NCBI GenBank assembly: GCA_937905825.1
Contig: CALCXM010000152.1
Coordinates: 31,917 to 95,916, forward strand
DNA length: 64,000 nucleotides
From: an uncultured bacterium
GTDB taxonomy: Bacteria > Planctomycetota > UBA1135 > GCA-002686595
Direction: 5' to 3'
Positions within the stretch are counted from its first letter, which is position 1. Each line of letters opens with the position of its first letter. Made by a program: the position numbers and the translations under genes. Below are positions 26,540 through 35,255 of the stretch, in pieces. Under the pieces are notes generated by a model. It saw only the letters and a list, made by a program, of their open reading frames with translations, was not told the DNA's origin and made no database searches.

Positions 26540-27040
26540 GAATTCTCCTTCGTCGGGTCCTTGCAGCGAGTCGCAGCTGGAGAGCGAGTCTCCGTCCCGG
26601 GCGCGTGCATGAACTGGCGATTGATTGACGTGGCGATGACGCTTGGCTGGCTCCCCAGCTACCCAGCATTGCGTCTTGTACCGGGATCGGGGCTTTGACG
26701 AGAGGAGCTGGCCTGTCGCCTGCGAATGCCCCCCCAGACATCCCAGAGTTGCCGCCCCAGAGAATCCCGTTTCAGGAATTGAGGAAAACAATCCACCCAG
26801 TCGCGAGACCCCTGGTGATCGACACTCCGCCCCCCCGTGGTGTCCTCTCTGGCAGCGATTGGGGGAGCATGATTCTTGCGGCAGAAGAATTGGAGGAATG
26901 AATTCTGCCTCTTCATGGGGGTCACGTACTCCACTCCTCAGGCGCCCTCAATCTGCTGCCTGCGGACCCCACTTGTCACTTTGGCCAGCCCCGCAACCTG
27001 GGCGTCGGCCACCAACCCGCACCCGCCACAACGGACATAA
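26540..27040. other. Intergenic stretch between divergent genes, no supported gene
   Basis: This region must hold the promoters of the FG-GAP gene (minus) and the PQQ-like gene (plus). A frame crossing it on the plus strand runs into the PQQ gene in another phase and lacks protein-like features. I see no RNA structure. Confidence 0.5.
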
Positions 27041-28408
27041 ATGCCTGCTCAACCTCTCCTGCTCAGAATCGCTGGCTTGGCTTTGCTTTCCCTTTGGGGC
27101 TCGCCAGTTCCGGCGCACAGTCAAGAGTCGACGATCGAGTCCCATTGGGGGCAGTGGCGCGGCCCATTGGGAACGGGGGAAGCTCCGCAATCTGTTCCGG
27201 TCACGACTTGGTCCGAGCAGCAGAACGTGCGCTGGAAAGCGCCCCTGCCCGGGCTCTCACACTCCTCACCCATCGTCTGGGGAGATCGCGTGTTCGTCAC
27301 CACAACGGTACCCGTCGGCCCCATCCGTGAGCGCGTTCCAGATGATGCGCCCGGTGCACACAACAACGCGCCGGTTACCCGCGAGCAAGAGTTCGTCGTC
27401 ATGGCTTTGTCGCGCGAAACGGGCGAAGTGCTTTGGAGCAAGCCAGTGCATCGACAACTGCCCCATGCGGGCGCCCACGACTCGAGCTCCATCTCTCCCG
27501 CATCACCTGTCACCGATGGGGAGCTCGTCTTCGCTTCGTTTGGTTCCTATGGCATCTACGCTTTGAGCCTCGACGGGGAATTGGTTTGGCAAGTGGATCT
27601 AGGAGATATGCAAATCAAGCACGGCCACGGCGAAGGCAGTTCGCCGGTCTTGTACGGGGACATCCTGGCCGTGAACTGGGACCACGAAGGAGAATCATTC
27701 GTCGTCGCCCTCGATCGCGGAACCGGAAAGGAACGCTGGCGTGCAGCCCGTGAAGAAGTGACTTCGTGGTCCTCTCCGATCGTGATCGAATCGGAAGGCA
27801 AGGCCCAGCTGATCATTCCGGGGACCGAACGGGTGCGGTCCTACGAACTCAGGACAGGCAAACTACTTTGGCAGTGTGGCGGCCTCTCGCACAACATCGT
27901 GGCAACGCCCGTGTTTGGAGATGGGTTGCTGTTCGTGTGCAGCAGCTATGAAAAACGCGCGATGTTCGCCATCCGGGTGGCAGGCGCAAGCGGGGACATC
28001 ACGGGAACGGACCACGTTGTTTGGTCCAGGCGTCATCGCACGCCGTACGTCCCCTCGCCACTCTTGTACGGTGGAGCGCTGTACTTCCTGAACCACTACC
28101 AAGGGGTGCTATCGCGCGTGCGCGCTGCGGATGGCGAAGAGGCCTTGGGTCCCTTTCGCATCGACGGCTTGTCCGACATCTACGCGTCGCCGGTGGCTGC
28201 GGCGGGACACGTTTACATCACGGATCTCGAAGGCATGACGGTAGTCCTGCGCCATACGACAACGCAGCCGGAGGTGGTCGCTCTGAACCAGATCAATGAC
28301 AAGGTCAGCGCTTCCATGGCGATCGCCGGGGATGAGATCTTCCTGCGCGGTGAGCGATTTTTGTACTGCATCGCCCAAACGGCCCCGAAAACGCCGCCGC
28401 TGAAGTAG
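27041..28408 (+). CDS. Secreted PQQ-like beta-propeller protein
   Basis: A 455-residue protein with a signal peptide (IAGLALLSLWGSPVPAHS). Its opening, WGQWRGPLGTG ... VRWKAPLPGLSHSSPIVWGD, is the hallmark of the PQQ-like propeller family common in planctomycetes. Blade motifs recur: MALSRETGEVLWSKPVH, ALSLDGELVWQVDLGD, ALDRGTGKERWRAARE and SYELRTGKLLWQCGG, each with the Trp-bearing docking strand. The full pyrroloquinoline quinone catalytic set of alcohol dehydrogenases is not evident, and the protein is shorter, so it is probably a binding or scaffolding propeller like BamB. It stands alone between two divergent gaps. Periplasmic or outer-surface location is inferred from the signal peptide. 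Confidence 0.82.
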   Translation: MPAQPLLLRIAGLALLSLWGSPVPAHSQESTIESHWGQWRGPLGTGEAPQSVPVTTWSEQQNVRWKAPLPGLSHSSPIVWGDRVFVTTTVPVGPIRERVPDDAPGAHNNAPVTREQEFVVMALSRETGEVLWSKPVHRQLPHAGAHDSSSISPASPVTDGELVFASFGSYGIYALSLDGELVWQVDLGDMQIKHGHGEGSSPVLYGDILAVNWDHEGESFVVALDRGTGKERWRAAREEVTSWSSPIVIESEGKAQLIIPGTERVRSYELRTGKLLWQCGGLSHNIVATPVFGDGLLFVCSSYEKRAMFAIRVAGASGDITGTDHVVWSRRHRTPYVPSPLLYGGALYFLNHYQGVLSRVRAADGEEALGPFRIDGLSDIYASPVAAAGHVYITDLEGMTVVLRHTTTQPEVVALNQINDKVSASMAIAGDEIFLRGERFLYCIAQTAPKTPPLK

Positions 28409-28528
28409 CCCCGGGCTCGAGGCTGGGATTTCGATAAATTCGGCGGCGCTTCCCGCTTTGATCGCCCGCCGCTTCTGGGGGGTTCATGCTCTAATCGAGC
28501 CCCCCCACTTCCCCCAGGTATTCTCAGC

Positions 28529-30046
28529 ATGCAATTCTCCGCCCTTAGCTGTCGGCTTTCTATCGGCCTGACCCTGATCGCAACCACCTTCCTGGCCCCT
28601 TCGGCCCAGGCCCAAGTCGACTACTCGGCGAACGGCTGGCCTTGGATCGCCACGACGAACAGCGGCCCGGACGCGGCGGTGCCAGGTTGGTACTACAACC
28701 TGGGCATCACGGGCATGCGCATCGAACTCGTCGCCAACGCGCCCAAGGAAATGGTCGTGCGTTATGTGTTCCCAGGCTCTCCAGCACACGGTCTCGTGCA
28801 AGTGGGCGATCACCTGATCGGCGCCGGCGGCATGAACTTCGTCCAGGACCACCAGGATGGTTACGGTCCCGCGGTCTTTGGCGCCCAGGGGCCGGTGAGC
28901 GAATTTGCGGCAGCCCTCGAAACGGCTCAATCCTCTGCTGGGAACGGCAACCTGCAGGTGCGCATTTCGAACGGCTCGGGCTCGAGCAACATCCTGTTGA
29001 ATGTGGGCCAGACGTACGGGGCCTTCTCCAATAGCTTCCCCGAGAACTGCCCGAAGTCGCGACGCATCCTGGCGGAGCTGCTCGACTACCTCGTCCAAGA
29101 ACAATCGGCGAACGGATCCTGGGGCAACCCAGTCAACGATCTCTACGCTAGCTTGGCGTTGCTCGGCAGCAGCAAGCCAACGCATCGAGCCGCGGCCAAG
29201 CAATGCGCTCAGAACCTGGCCAACACCACCGCTGGATCCAGCAGCGACTGGCTAGTCAACTGGCGCTACATGACCGCGGGCATCGTGCTGTCCGAGTACT
29301 ACTTGCAAACGAGCGAAGCTTGGGTCCTGCCCGAACTGACGGAGGTTCGGGATTTCCTGCTCGCTTCCCAATACGTGAGCCACAGCCAAGTGGATCCCAA
29401 CGCAGCGATCAGCCACCCGGGAACCTTCCCCAATGATCCCTTGGACTCCTTCGGAGGTTGGGGTCACAACCCGGGGTTCGAAGGTTATGGACCCATTTGC
29501 ATGTTGACCGGAGAAGGCGCACTCGTCTTCGCCTTGATGCAGCGCTGCGGCCTCAGCATCGACCAGCAACGTCACGAGTGGGCCTACGAGTTCCTCGCCC
29601 GAGGCACGGGCACCAACGGCTACCTTTGGTACAAGGACGAAGTCGCCTCGAACAGCAACTGGGCCGACCACGGACGGACTGGAGCTTCCGCAGTGGCAAA
29701 CTGGCTGAGTCCCTACCCCGAAAGCCGCTACCGGCGGCGCGCCCTCAGCCACATCGGCGTCATCGGCGCCCACCCGCAGAGTTTCCCGGATACGCACGGA
29801 TCCCCGATCCTGGGCATGGGCTTCGCGGCCATGGCAGCCAACTTTGAACCGATCGATTTCCGCTCCTTGATGGACTCCAATCGCTGGTGGTTCGCCCTGG
29901 CTCAGTGCACAGACGGCAGCTTTTACTACCAGCCCAATCGCGACAACGCGGGCTATGGGGCAGACTCGCGCATCAGCGCAAGTGCGGTCACCGCGTTCAT
30001 GTTCAGCATTCCACGCAAAGCCCTAGTGGTCACTGGCAAGCCCTGA
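28529..30046 (+). CDS. Secreted protein with PDZ-like N-terminus and alpha/alpha-toroid-like domain (DUF6288-like)
   Basis: A 505-residue exported protein. The signal peptide (LTLIATTFLAPSAQAQ) is followed by a PDZ-like segment about residues 55-110 (GITGMRIELVANAPKEMVVR, then GSPAHGLVQVGDHLIGAGG), which would bind peptide termini. From about residue 180 the chain is helical with repeated motifs such as LLDYLVQEQSANGSWGN, YASLALLGSS and CTDGSFYYQP, as in alpha/alpha-barrel prenyltransferase or terpene-cyclase folds. This combination resembles the DUF6288 family, a match made from memory and uncertain. Catalytic residues are not obvious. The gene is followed by a hairpin with a T run that probably ends the transcript. 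Confidence 0.7.
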   Translation: MQFSALSCRLSIGLTLIATTFLAPSAQAQVDYSANGWPWIATTNSGPDAAVPGWYYNLGITGMRIELVANAPKEMVVRYVFPGSPAHGLVQVGDHLIGAGGMNFVQDHQDGYGPAVFGAQGPVSEFAAALETAQSSAGNGNLQVRISNGSGSSNILLNVGQTYGAFSNSFPENCPKSRRILAELLDYLVQEQSANGSWGNPVNDLYASLALLGSSKPTHRAAAKQCAQNLANTTAGSSSDWLVNWRYMTAGIVLSEYYLQTSEAWVLPELTEVRDFLLASQYVSHSQVDPNAAISHPGTFPNDPLDSFGGWGHNPGFEGYGPICMLTGEGALVFALMQRCGLSIDQQRHEWAYEFLARGTGTNGYLWYKDEVASNSNWADHGRTGASAVANWLSPYPESRYRRRALSHIGVIGAHPQSFPDTHGSPILGMGFAAMAANFEPIDFRSLMDSNRWWFALAQCTDGSFYYQPNRDNAGYGADSRISASAVTAFMFSIPRKALVVTGKP

Positions 30047-30083
30047 GGTTGGAGGCGCGGAGATCCAACCCATCTGCGTTTTT
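30047..30083 (+). terminator. Probable terminator after the PDZ/toroid gene
   Basis: GGTTGGA (30047-30053) pairs with TCCAACC (30064-30070) across a ten-base loop, and a run of five T begins nine bases later. The hairpin starts two bases after the stop codon. Confidence 0.5.
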
Positions 30084-30352
30084 GCAACTATTTTTTCGCC
30101 AACTATTCTTTTTCGCGATGGAGGTTTTCCCACGGTAGCTTTGGCAAACCCTGGAAAAGCACACGCGCGAGACAGTCAATCCCAAGTCTCTTTCAATAGG
30201 TGGCGTTTCGAAGGGCAGCCCTGCCGGCGTGATTAGAAACACGCGGGCTCTGCCTCACAACCGATCCTCAGGCGGGAGCGCGGTTGAGATTCGCCTCTCC
30301 CAATGCTAGTTTCCGCCTCAATCCGGGCTCCAAACTAGCGAACCCACCATCG

Positions 30353-31423
30353 ATGCACATCTGCCTCTCATTCGGAAGACTGCACGCGCGCCACAACGGC
30401 CTGGGTGAGTTTGCCCTGCACCTCTCGCAAAACATTGCGACAGAGGCACATCCGGATATCGAGTTGACGGTGCATGCGGAGGAAGTTTTCGCCCAGTGGC
30501 TGCACCCTCGCTTTCAGTTTCAGAAGCAGAAATTGTTGAACCGCATTGGGCTCGGTGGTCCGTCGGGGGTCACCGTTTGGCACACCCTCTCGCAGTTCTA
30601 CAAGATGCCGCCGCCCAAGTCGGCCCACAGCTTGGTCACGATCCACGACCTGAACTACAAGTACTTCGCTCGCCCCGCGTCCCAAGAGCGCGGGCGCAGA
30701 CGGATCCTGCGAGCCCTTGGACACCACGGCCACTTGGCCTCGATCAGCACCTTCGCGTCCCAGGACATTCGCGAGACGTTTACGCTCGATCAAAAAATCA
30801 ACGTGGTGCTGAATGGGGCCACCTCGCTCGTGGGCATGGAGCCCGCCAAGCCCAAGGGAGTTCTGCCCGAGCCCTTCCTGTTCCACGTGAGCCGTATGTC
30901 CTTCTCGAAGAACACGGCCTGCATCCTCGACCTGATTCGCGCTTGGCCAGAGATGAACTTCGTCTTGGCCGGACGGAAGCACACCGACACGAAGCGAATC
31001 AACGACACGATCGTGTCTGAAGGCTTGAAGAACGCCCAGGTCCTGTTCGACATTCAAGAGTCAGAGAAAGCCTGGCTGTACCAGAACTGCGCGGGATTCC
31101 TTTTCCCTTCTCTAACTGAGGGCTTCGGACTTCCCCCTATCGAAGCGATGCACTTCGGCAAGCCCACGTTCCTCTCCCGGCTCACCTCCTTGCCCGAGGT
31201 CGGCGGGGATCAAGCTCACTACTTGGATGAGTTCGATCCAGCCTCCGTTCGGGCCGTGATTGAGCCTGCCATCGAACCCGCTGCCGCTTCGGCCAAGTCC
31301 GCGGATGTGGTGGCCCACGCGGGGAATTTCACCTGGGCCCGTTGCGCTCGCCAGTACCTGGGTGTCTACGCAGACATGGCGGGAGTCCCCAGAGAAAGCA
31401 TGGTCAAGCCGAATGGGTCCTGA
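30353..31423 (+). CDS. GT4-family glycosyltransferase
   Basis: I use the ATG at 30353 (356 residues), since it opens into the first strand MHICLSFGRLHA of a GT-B fold; a longer frame upstream is unlikely. The N-terminal domain contains SAHSLVTIHDLNYKYF. The donor-binding C-terminal domain has FLFHVSRMSFSKN and the GT4 motif SLTEGFGLPPIEAMHFGKP, with the paired Glu residues (EX7E) that bind the nucleotide sugar. GT4 enzymes are retaining transferases using NDP-sugars. It starts a 10-kb stretch of glycan genes and faces the glycosyltransferase at 31442-32680, with 18 bases between stops. Sugar donor and acceptor are unknown. No signal peptide, so cytoplasmic or membrane-associated. Confidence 0.82.
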   Translation: MHICLSFGRLHARHNGLGEFALHLSQNIATEAHPDIELTVHAEEVFAQWLHPRFQFQKQKLLNRIGLGGPSGVTVWHTLSQFYKMPPPKSAHSLVTIHDLNYKYFARPASQERGRRRILRALGHHGHLASISTFASQDIRETFTLDQKINVVLNGATSLVGMEPAKPKGVLPEPFLFHVSRMSFSKNTACILDLIRAWPEMNFVLAGRKHTDTKRINDTIVSEGLKNAQVLFDIQESEKAWLYQNCAGFLFPSLTEGFGLPPIEAMHFGKPTFLSRLTSLPEVGGDQAHYLDEFDPASVRAVIEPAIEPAAASAKSADVVAHAGNFTWARCARQYLGVYADMAGVPRESMVKPNGS

Positions 31424-31441
31424 GCGCGAATCGTTCCTGAG

Positions 31442-32680
31442 CTAACGGGCGACATCCTGGGCTACACCGATCGAGCGCAACAGGCTGGCCCTAATCACGT
31501 CGTCCGCAAAACGAGCGCGGCAGGAATCGTCGGCGGCTACTCGTCTGCGATCCGCCTCGGTCGCACTCAGCCCGCGAACGTCTTGCAAAGCCTCCACCAA
31601 GGCTTGCGGCGCGAAGGGATCGATGCAGTGACCGATGTTTCCGCCCTCGAGGATCTCGAAGGGCCCGCCGTGATCGGGCCCGATCATCAAGAGCCCGCGC
31701 GCGGCTGCTTCGGGATAAACCATGCCGAAGGGTTCGTCCAAGGTCAACAGGGCAAACACGTCGCAACGGTCGTAGATCAAGCGCAGCTGCTCGCTCGATA
31801 GGTAGCCGTGGATCTGGCATGCCTGGGCTGGCATGAGCTCTTGCGCGAGAGTCGTTAGCTGCTCACGCAGGGGTCCATCCCCGACCAAGTGCAAGACCGC
31901 CGTGGGATCGTGCTCGAGGTAGGCGGCGAAACCGCGAACCACCGAGTCCACGTTCTTCAAGAGTTCCAAGCGAGTTTGAACAAGGACTTGCAGTCCACTT
32001 TGCGCCGTGGGTCCATGGCGTCGCCCGCCCTCGGGGAAGCGCACGAAGGGGTAAACCACTTCCTCGTCGCAGCGCCCATAAATGGCCCGGGCATTCTCGC
32101 GGGTGAACTCAGAGATTCCGTAGAGGCTATGCAGCTGCTTCGTCAGCTGGATGTCTTGCTGAGCGCTGCGCTGCTGCTTGCCAATCTCGCGCTGATTGTT
32201 CGCGTCCGCCATGAACTCTCTCCAGGAGCGCGTGGCGAAGTCGCCCGGGTCCGCCAGGTCCGATTCAACACGCGCGGAGAGGTAGGGGTTCGCCAACCTG
32301 CGGTGCAGAGTTCGCGGGGGTTCGTTGCACTGCCAGATCCTCTTGCCGGGAATGTCGAGGGCCCCGAGCATCAGGTTGCACGGTGCGTTGTGCGCCACAA
32401 CAAAGTCCGCGTCCGAGAGCGCCGCCTTGGCCCGCTTTCCCTGGGCCAGCACCTTGGAGCAGCGGTCCCAATTGAAGACCCCATCGGTCCAGTGCTTCTC
32501 GCGCACGACTCGAACGTCGATGCCGGCGAACTCCGCGCCCCAGTTCTGCTGGTCGAAACCATAGGTCACCACGCTCACGTCCAGCCCACGGTTGAACAGT
32601 TGCCGGGCTTGGGTCGCGCAAAGAAACTCTGCGCCCCCACGCACGGTGAGCGAAGGATGAAAGAGGGCGATTCGAGGCAC
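31442..32680 (-). CDS. GT4-family glycosyltransferase, copy A of an inverted duplicate pair
   Basis: I place the start at the GTG at 32680 (412 residues), with GGAG five bases upstream. The aligned position in its twin (33107-34342) also has GGAG at the same spacing. The N-terminal GT-B domain starts PRIALFHPSLTVRGGAEFL. The donor domain carries LTLDEPFGMVYPEAAARG, an EX7E-type motif, and GGPFEILEGG. The protein aligns without gaps to the twin over nearly all its length; residues around ENARAIYGRCDEEVVYPFVR and GRRHGPTAQSGLQVLVQTR are identical in both. The two genes are head to head around about 430 bases. Probably cytoplasmic, building a surface glycan; donor and acceptor are unknown. Confidence 0.83.
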   Translation of the reverse strand: MPRIALFHPSLTVRGGAEFLCATQARQLFNRGLDVSVVTYGFDQQNWGAEFAGIDVRVVREKHWTDGVFNWDRCSKVLAQGKRAKAALSDADFVVAHNAPCNLMLGALDIPGKRIWQCNEPPRTLHRRLANPYLSARVESDLADPGDFATRSWREFMADANNQREIGKQQRSAQQDIQLTKQLHSLYGISEFTRENARAIYGRCDEEVVYPFVRFPEGGRRHGPTAQSGLQVLVQTRLELLKNVDSVVRGFAAYLEHDPTAVLHLVGDGPLREQLTTLAQELMPAQACQIHGYLSSEQLRLIYDRCDVFALLTLDEPFGMVYPEAAARGLLMIGPDHGGPFEILEGGNIGHCIDPFAPQALVEALQDVRGLSATEADRRRVAADDSCRARFADDVIRASLLRSIGVAQDVAR

Positions 32681-33106
32681 TCGGTCTCCGAGGGTGAGGA
32701 ACTGGGCTGGCCGGGAAGGGGAAATCTTGCTTGTCCCAGGCCACCAAGCCCAGGGCAAGTCCTTCCGGTCCGCAGCAGCAGGATGATAGAGGCCGAGGAG
32801 AGCCCGGAACCGATGGTTTTCCTGATTCTGGCCCGTTTCCCTAGGATCCGCGGTCGTGCCCGGGGACCCCACGGACTCTCGAGCCCTCTCGGGTCATGAA
32901 GCGCTGAAGCGGATCCGATGGAACTGCCATGAAGCTCGAGACGAGGACTTCAGGCACCCCAGGAATCCTCGCGCACGAATCCTACCTGGCACGGACCGGT
33001 ACGGCACCATTCTCTGTTGACGGGCCTGGGATGGAGTTAAGCTCCGTCTATCCGAGATCCCATGGGCGCTCGCCCGCCCTTCGTCTACCCCTCTGCTGGA
33101 GTCGCC

Positions 33107-34342
33107 TTGTCTCGAATCGCCCTCTTTCATCCATCTTTCCGGACCCGGGGAGGAGCGGAATTCCTGTGTGCGAATCAGGCCCGGCGAATGGTGCGTGCGG
33201 GTCATCAGGTGCGATTGGTGACGTACGAGTTTGACCCGCAAGTTTGGGCCGAGGAGTTGCCGGGAATCGAAGTCGTGGTCGTTCCGAAACGGCCGTGGAC
33301 CGATGAGGCGTTTCGCTGGACTCGGTCAGCGAAACTCCAAGCCCGGGCCCAGCGCGCAAGGGGAGCCCTGCGGGAGGCTGACCTGGTGATCGCTCACAAT
33401 CACCCGTGCAACCTGATGCTGGGCGCCTTGGACCTGCCCGGTCAGAAAATCTGGCAGTGCAATGAGCCGCCTCGTGCCCTGCACCGTCAGCTTGCCAATC
33501 CCTATCTCTCGGCTCGCGTGGAATCCGACCTGGTCGCCCCGCCCGATTTTGCCACGCGCTCCTGGAGAGAGTTCCTGTCGGAGAAGAGCAATCATCGTGA
33601 GATCGCGAAGCGAGAGCGTGGCGCTCAGCAAGACATCCAACTAACCGGCCAGCTCCACAGCCTTTTCGCCGTCAGCGAGTTCACCCGCGAGAATGCGCGG
33701 GCAATCTACGGACGCTGTGATGAAGAGGTCGTTTACCCCTTCGTGCGCTTCCCCGAGGGCGGGCGGCGCCATGGACCCACGGCGCAAAGTGGACTGCAGG
33801 TTCTCGTCCAAACCCGCTTGGAGCTCTTGAAGAACGTGGACTCGGTCATTCGAGGATTCGCCCAGTACCTTGCGCACGATCCCACGGCGGTCCTGCACTT
33901 GGTCGGGGACGGACCCCTGCGCCAGCAGCTTGCGGACCTAGCCCAGGAGCTGATGCCGCCCGAGGCTTGCCGTATTCACGGCTACCTAACGAGCGAGCAG
34001 CTGCGCTTGATCTACGACCGTTGCGACGTGTTTGCCCTCCTGACTTTGGACGAACCCTTCGGCATGGTTTATCCGGAAGCGGCTGCGCGTGGGCTTTTGA
34101 TGATCGGCCCAGATCACGGTGGGCCCGTTGAGATCCTCGAAGGCGGCCAACTCGGTCAGTGCATTGATCCCTTTGAGCCGCTGGCGTTGGTCGAGGCCCT
34201 ATTCGAGCTGCGAGGTCTAAGCGCTGCGCAAGCGGAAGGCCGTCGCGACGCCGCGGACCGCTCTTGCCGGGCCCGGTTTGGCGGACAGGTGATCGAGGAA
34301 AAGCTTTTCCGCGCGTTTGGGCTGTCGGCCCCATCAAAGTAA
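33107..34342 (+). CDS. GT4-family glycosyltransferase, copy B of an inverted duplicate pair
   Basis: The TTG at 33107 is chosen because it aligns with the GTG start of the twin gene and has GGAG five bases upstream. An ATG at 33062 is an alternative that adds 15 residues with no counterpart in the twin. The protein (411 residues) opens SRIALFHPSFRTRGGAEFL and has the same GT4 donor motif LTLDEPFGMVYPEAAARG. Differences from the twin concentrate in the first 190 residues and near the C-terminus, while the centre is almost identical, also in DNA. This suggests either recent duplication with uneven drift or gene conversion. Two specialised transferases adding related sugars is a reasonable inference. 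Confidence 0.82.
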   Translation: MSRIALFHPSFRTRGGAEFLCANQARRMVRAGHQVRLVTYEFDPQVWAEELPGIEVVVVPKRPWTDEAFRWTRSAKLQARAQRARGALREADLVIAHNHPCNLMLGALDLPGQKIWQCNEPPRALHRQLANPYLSARVESDLVAPPDFATRSWREFLSEKSNHREIAKRERGAQQDIQLTGQLHSLFAVSEFTRENARAIYGRCDEEVVYPFVRFPEGGRRHGPTAQSGLQVLVQTRLELLKNVDSVIRGFAQYLAHDPTAVLHLVGDGPLRQQLADLAQELMPPEACRIHGYLTSEQLRLIYDRCDVFALLTLDEPFGMVYPEAAARGLLMIGPDHGGPVEILEGGQLGQCIDPFEPLALVEALFELRGLSAAQAEGRRDAADRSCRARFGGQVIEEKLFRAFGLSAPSK

Positions 34343-34433
34343 GGGCCCGTCGAAGTCCTGCCGCTCAAGAGCAGCGACCGTCAAGTCATCCGCGGTATTC
34401 GCTGGGCCCCCGCTCGATCCGAGAATCCGGCGA

Positions 34434-35000
34434 TCAGGGCATGCGCTTCGCGGAACACCAATAAGCCGTTGGAAAGCCCGGCTCTTCTTCGCCGATCCCC
34501 TGCAGACTTTCGATCTCGAAGCGCTCCTTCAACAAGTGGCGAATGCCGTACTCGGTGAAGCGCCAGTAGTCCGTCGGTGCATGGTGAATGCCCTGGCGAA
34601 AGGGCAGACCCAAGAGCAGTGTTCCCGCGGGACTCAATACCCGATGCAGCTCGCGGATGGCAGCGTTGAAGTCGAGCAGGTGCTCGAGCACACCGCTGCA
34701 GAAGACCGCCTGGAAGGCACCGTCTTCGACCTCGGGCATGCACTGAATGTCCAGCACCAGGTCCGTGCCATAACCCTCCGTCACCTCCGACGTCACGTAG
34801 GCGGAAGCGGAGGAAAAGTAGTCCCGGTAGTTGCCACCCTGGCCATCCCCGTCGTCCGAGGATCCAACCGAGAGGACCTTGCCGGGGAGACCCTTGCAGT
34901 GCTCCGTCAACCACTTGTTTGATTCGACGCGGCTCGCGGAAACACCGGGCCCCTTGCTTTTTCGTCCCACAGCATCTCTCACTTTCGAGGCCCACTTCAT
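34434..35000 (-). CDS. SAM-dependent methyltransferase (class I, type 11)
   Basis: A 188-residue soluble protein. Motif I appears as KVLSVGSSDDGDGQGG after a helical N-terminus, a shorter and less glycine-rich version than usual. The post-motif acidic residue is in LVLDIQCMPEVEDG. The strand FCSGVLEHLLD with HELHRVLSPAGTLLLGLP nearby is the standard type 11 pattern (VLEHL plus VLxPGG-like turn). Such enzymes methylate small molecules, often sugars or lipids in glycan clusters. It is convergent with the copy B glycosyltransferase and divergent from the large fusion gene. The C-terminal methyltransferase of that fusion shows the same fold but is a different sequence. Substrate unknown. Confidence 0.78.
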   Translation of the reverse strand: MKWASKVRDAVGRKSKGPGVSASRVESNKWLTEHCKGLPGKVLSVGSSDDGDGQGGNYRDYFSSASAYVTSEVTEGYGTDLVLDIQCMPEVEDGAFQAVFCSGVLEHLLDFNAAIRELHRVLSPAGTLLLGLPFRQGIHHAPTDYWRFTEYGIRHLLKERFEIESLQGIGEEEPGFPTAYWCSAKRMP

Positions 35001-35255
35001 CGCACGAGAGTAGTGTTTTCGCCGTGGCGCTACCAGGCTCGAGCCGCGAGCGCCCGGTCACTGGGCCGCCGGCCATTCCGGTTGTGCCCAGGACCCCGAA
35101 TCCCTCGGGACAGGCTGTTCGGAGGGCGGTACCCCGCATGCTAACGTATGCGCAGCGCGCGGGGCGCGACTCCAAGCCCCCACCTTCGAGGCCTGCGGGG
35201 TCCTCGCGAGGGCGCGCCCACTCCGTATCCGCATTCCGCATCCGGTAGAGTCCAC

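Noticed and set aside
26643..27566. 307-codon plus-strand frame crossing into the PQQ-like gene
   Set aside because: Most of it lies in another phase of a well-supported gene and the upstream part is Pro/Arg/Ser-rich without motifs.
32929..33234. Small plus-strand frame between the inverted glycosyltransferase genes
   Set aside because: It runs into the copy B gene in another phase and its sequence has no conserved features.
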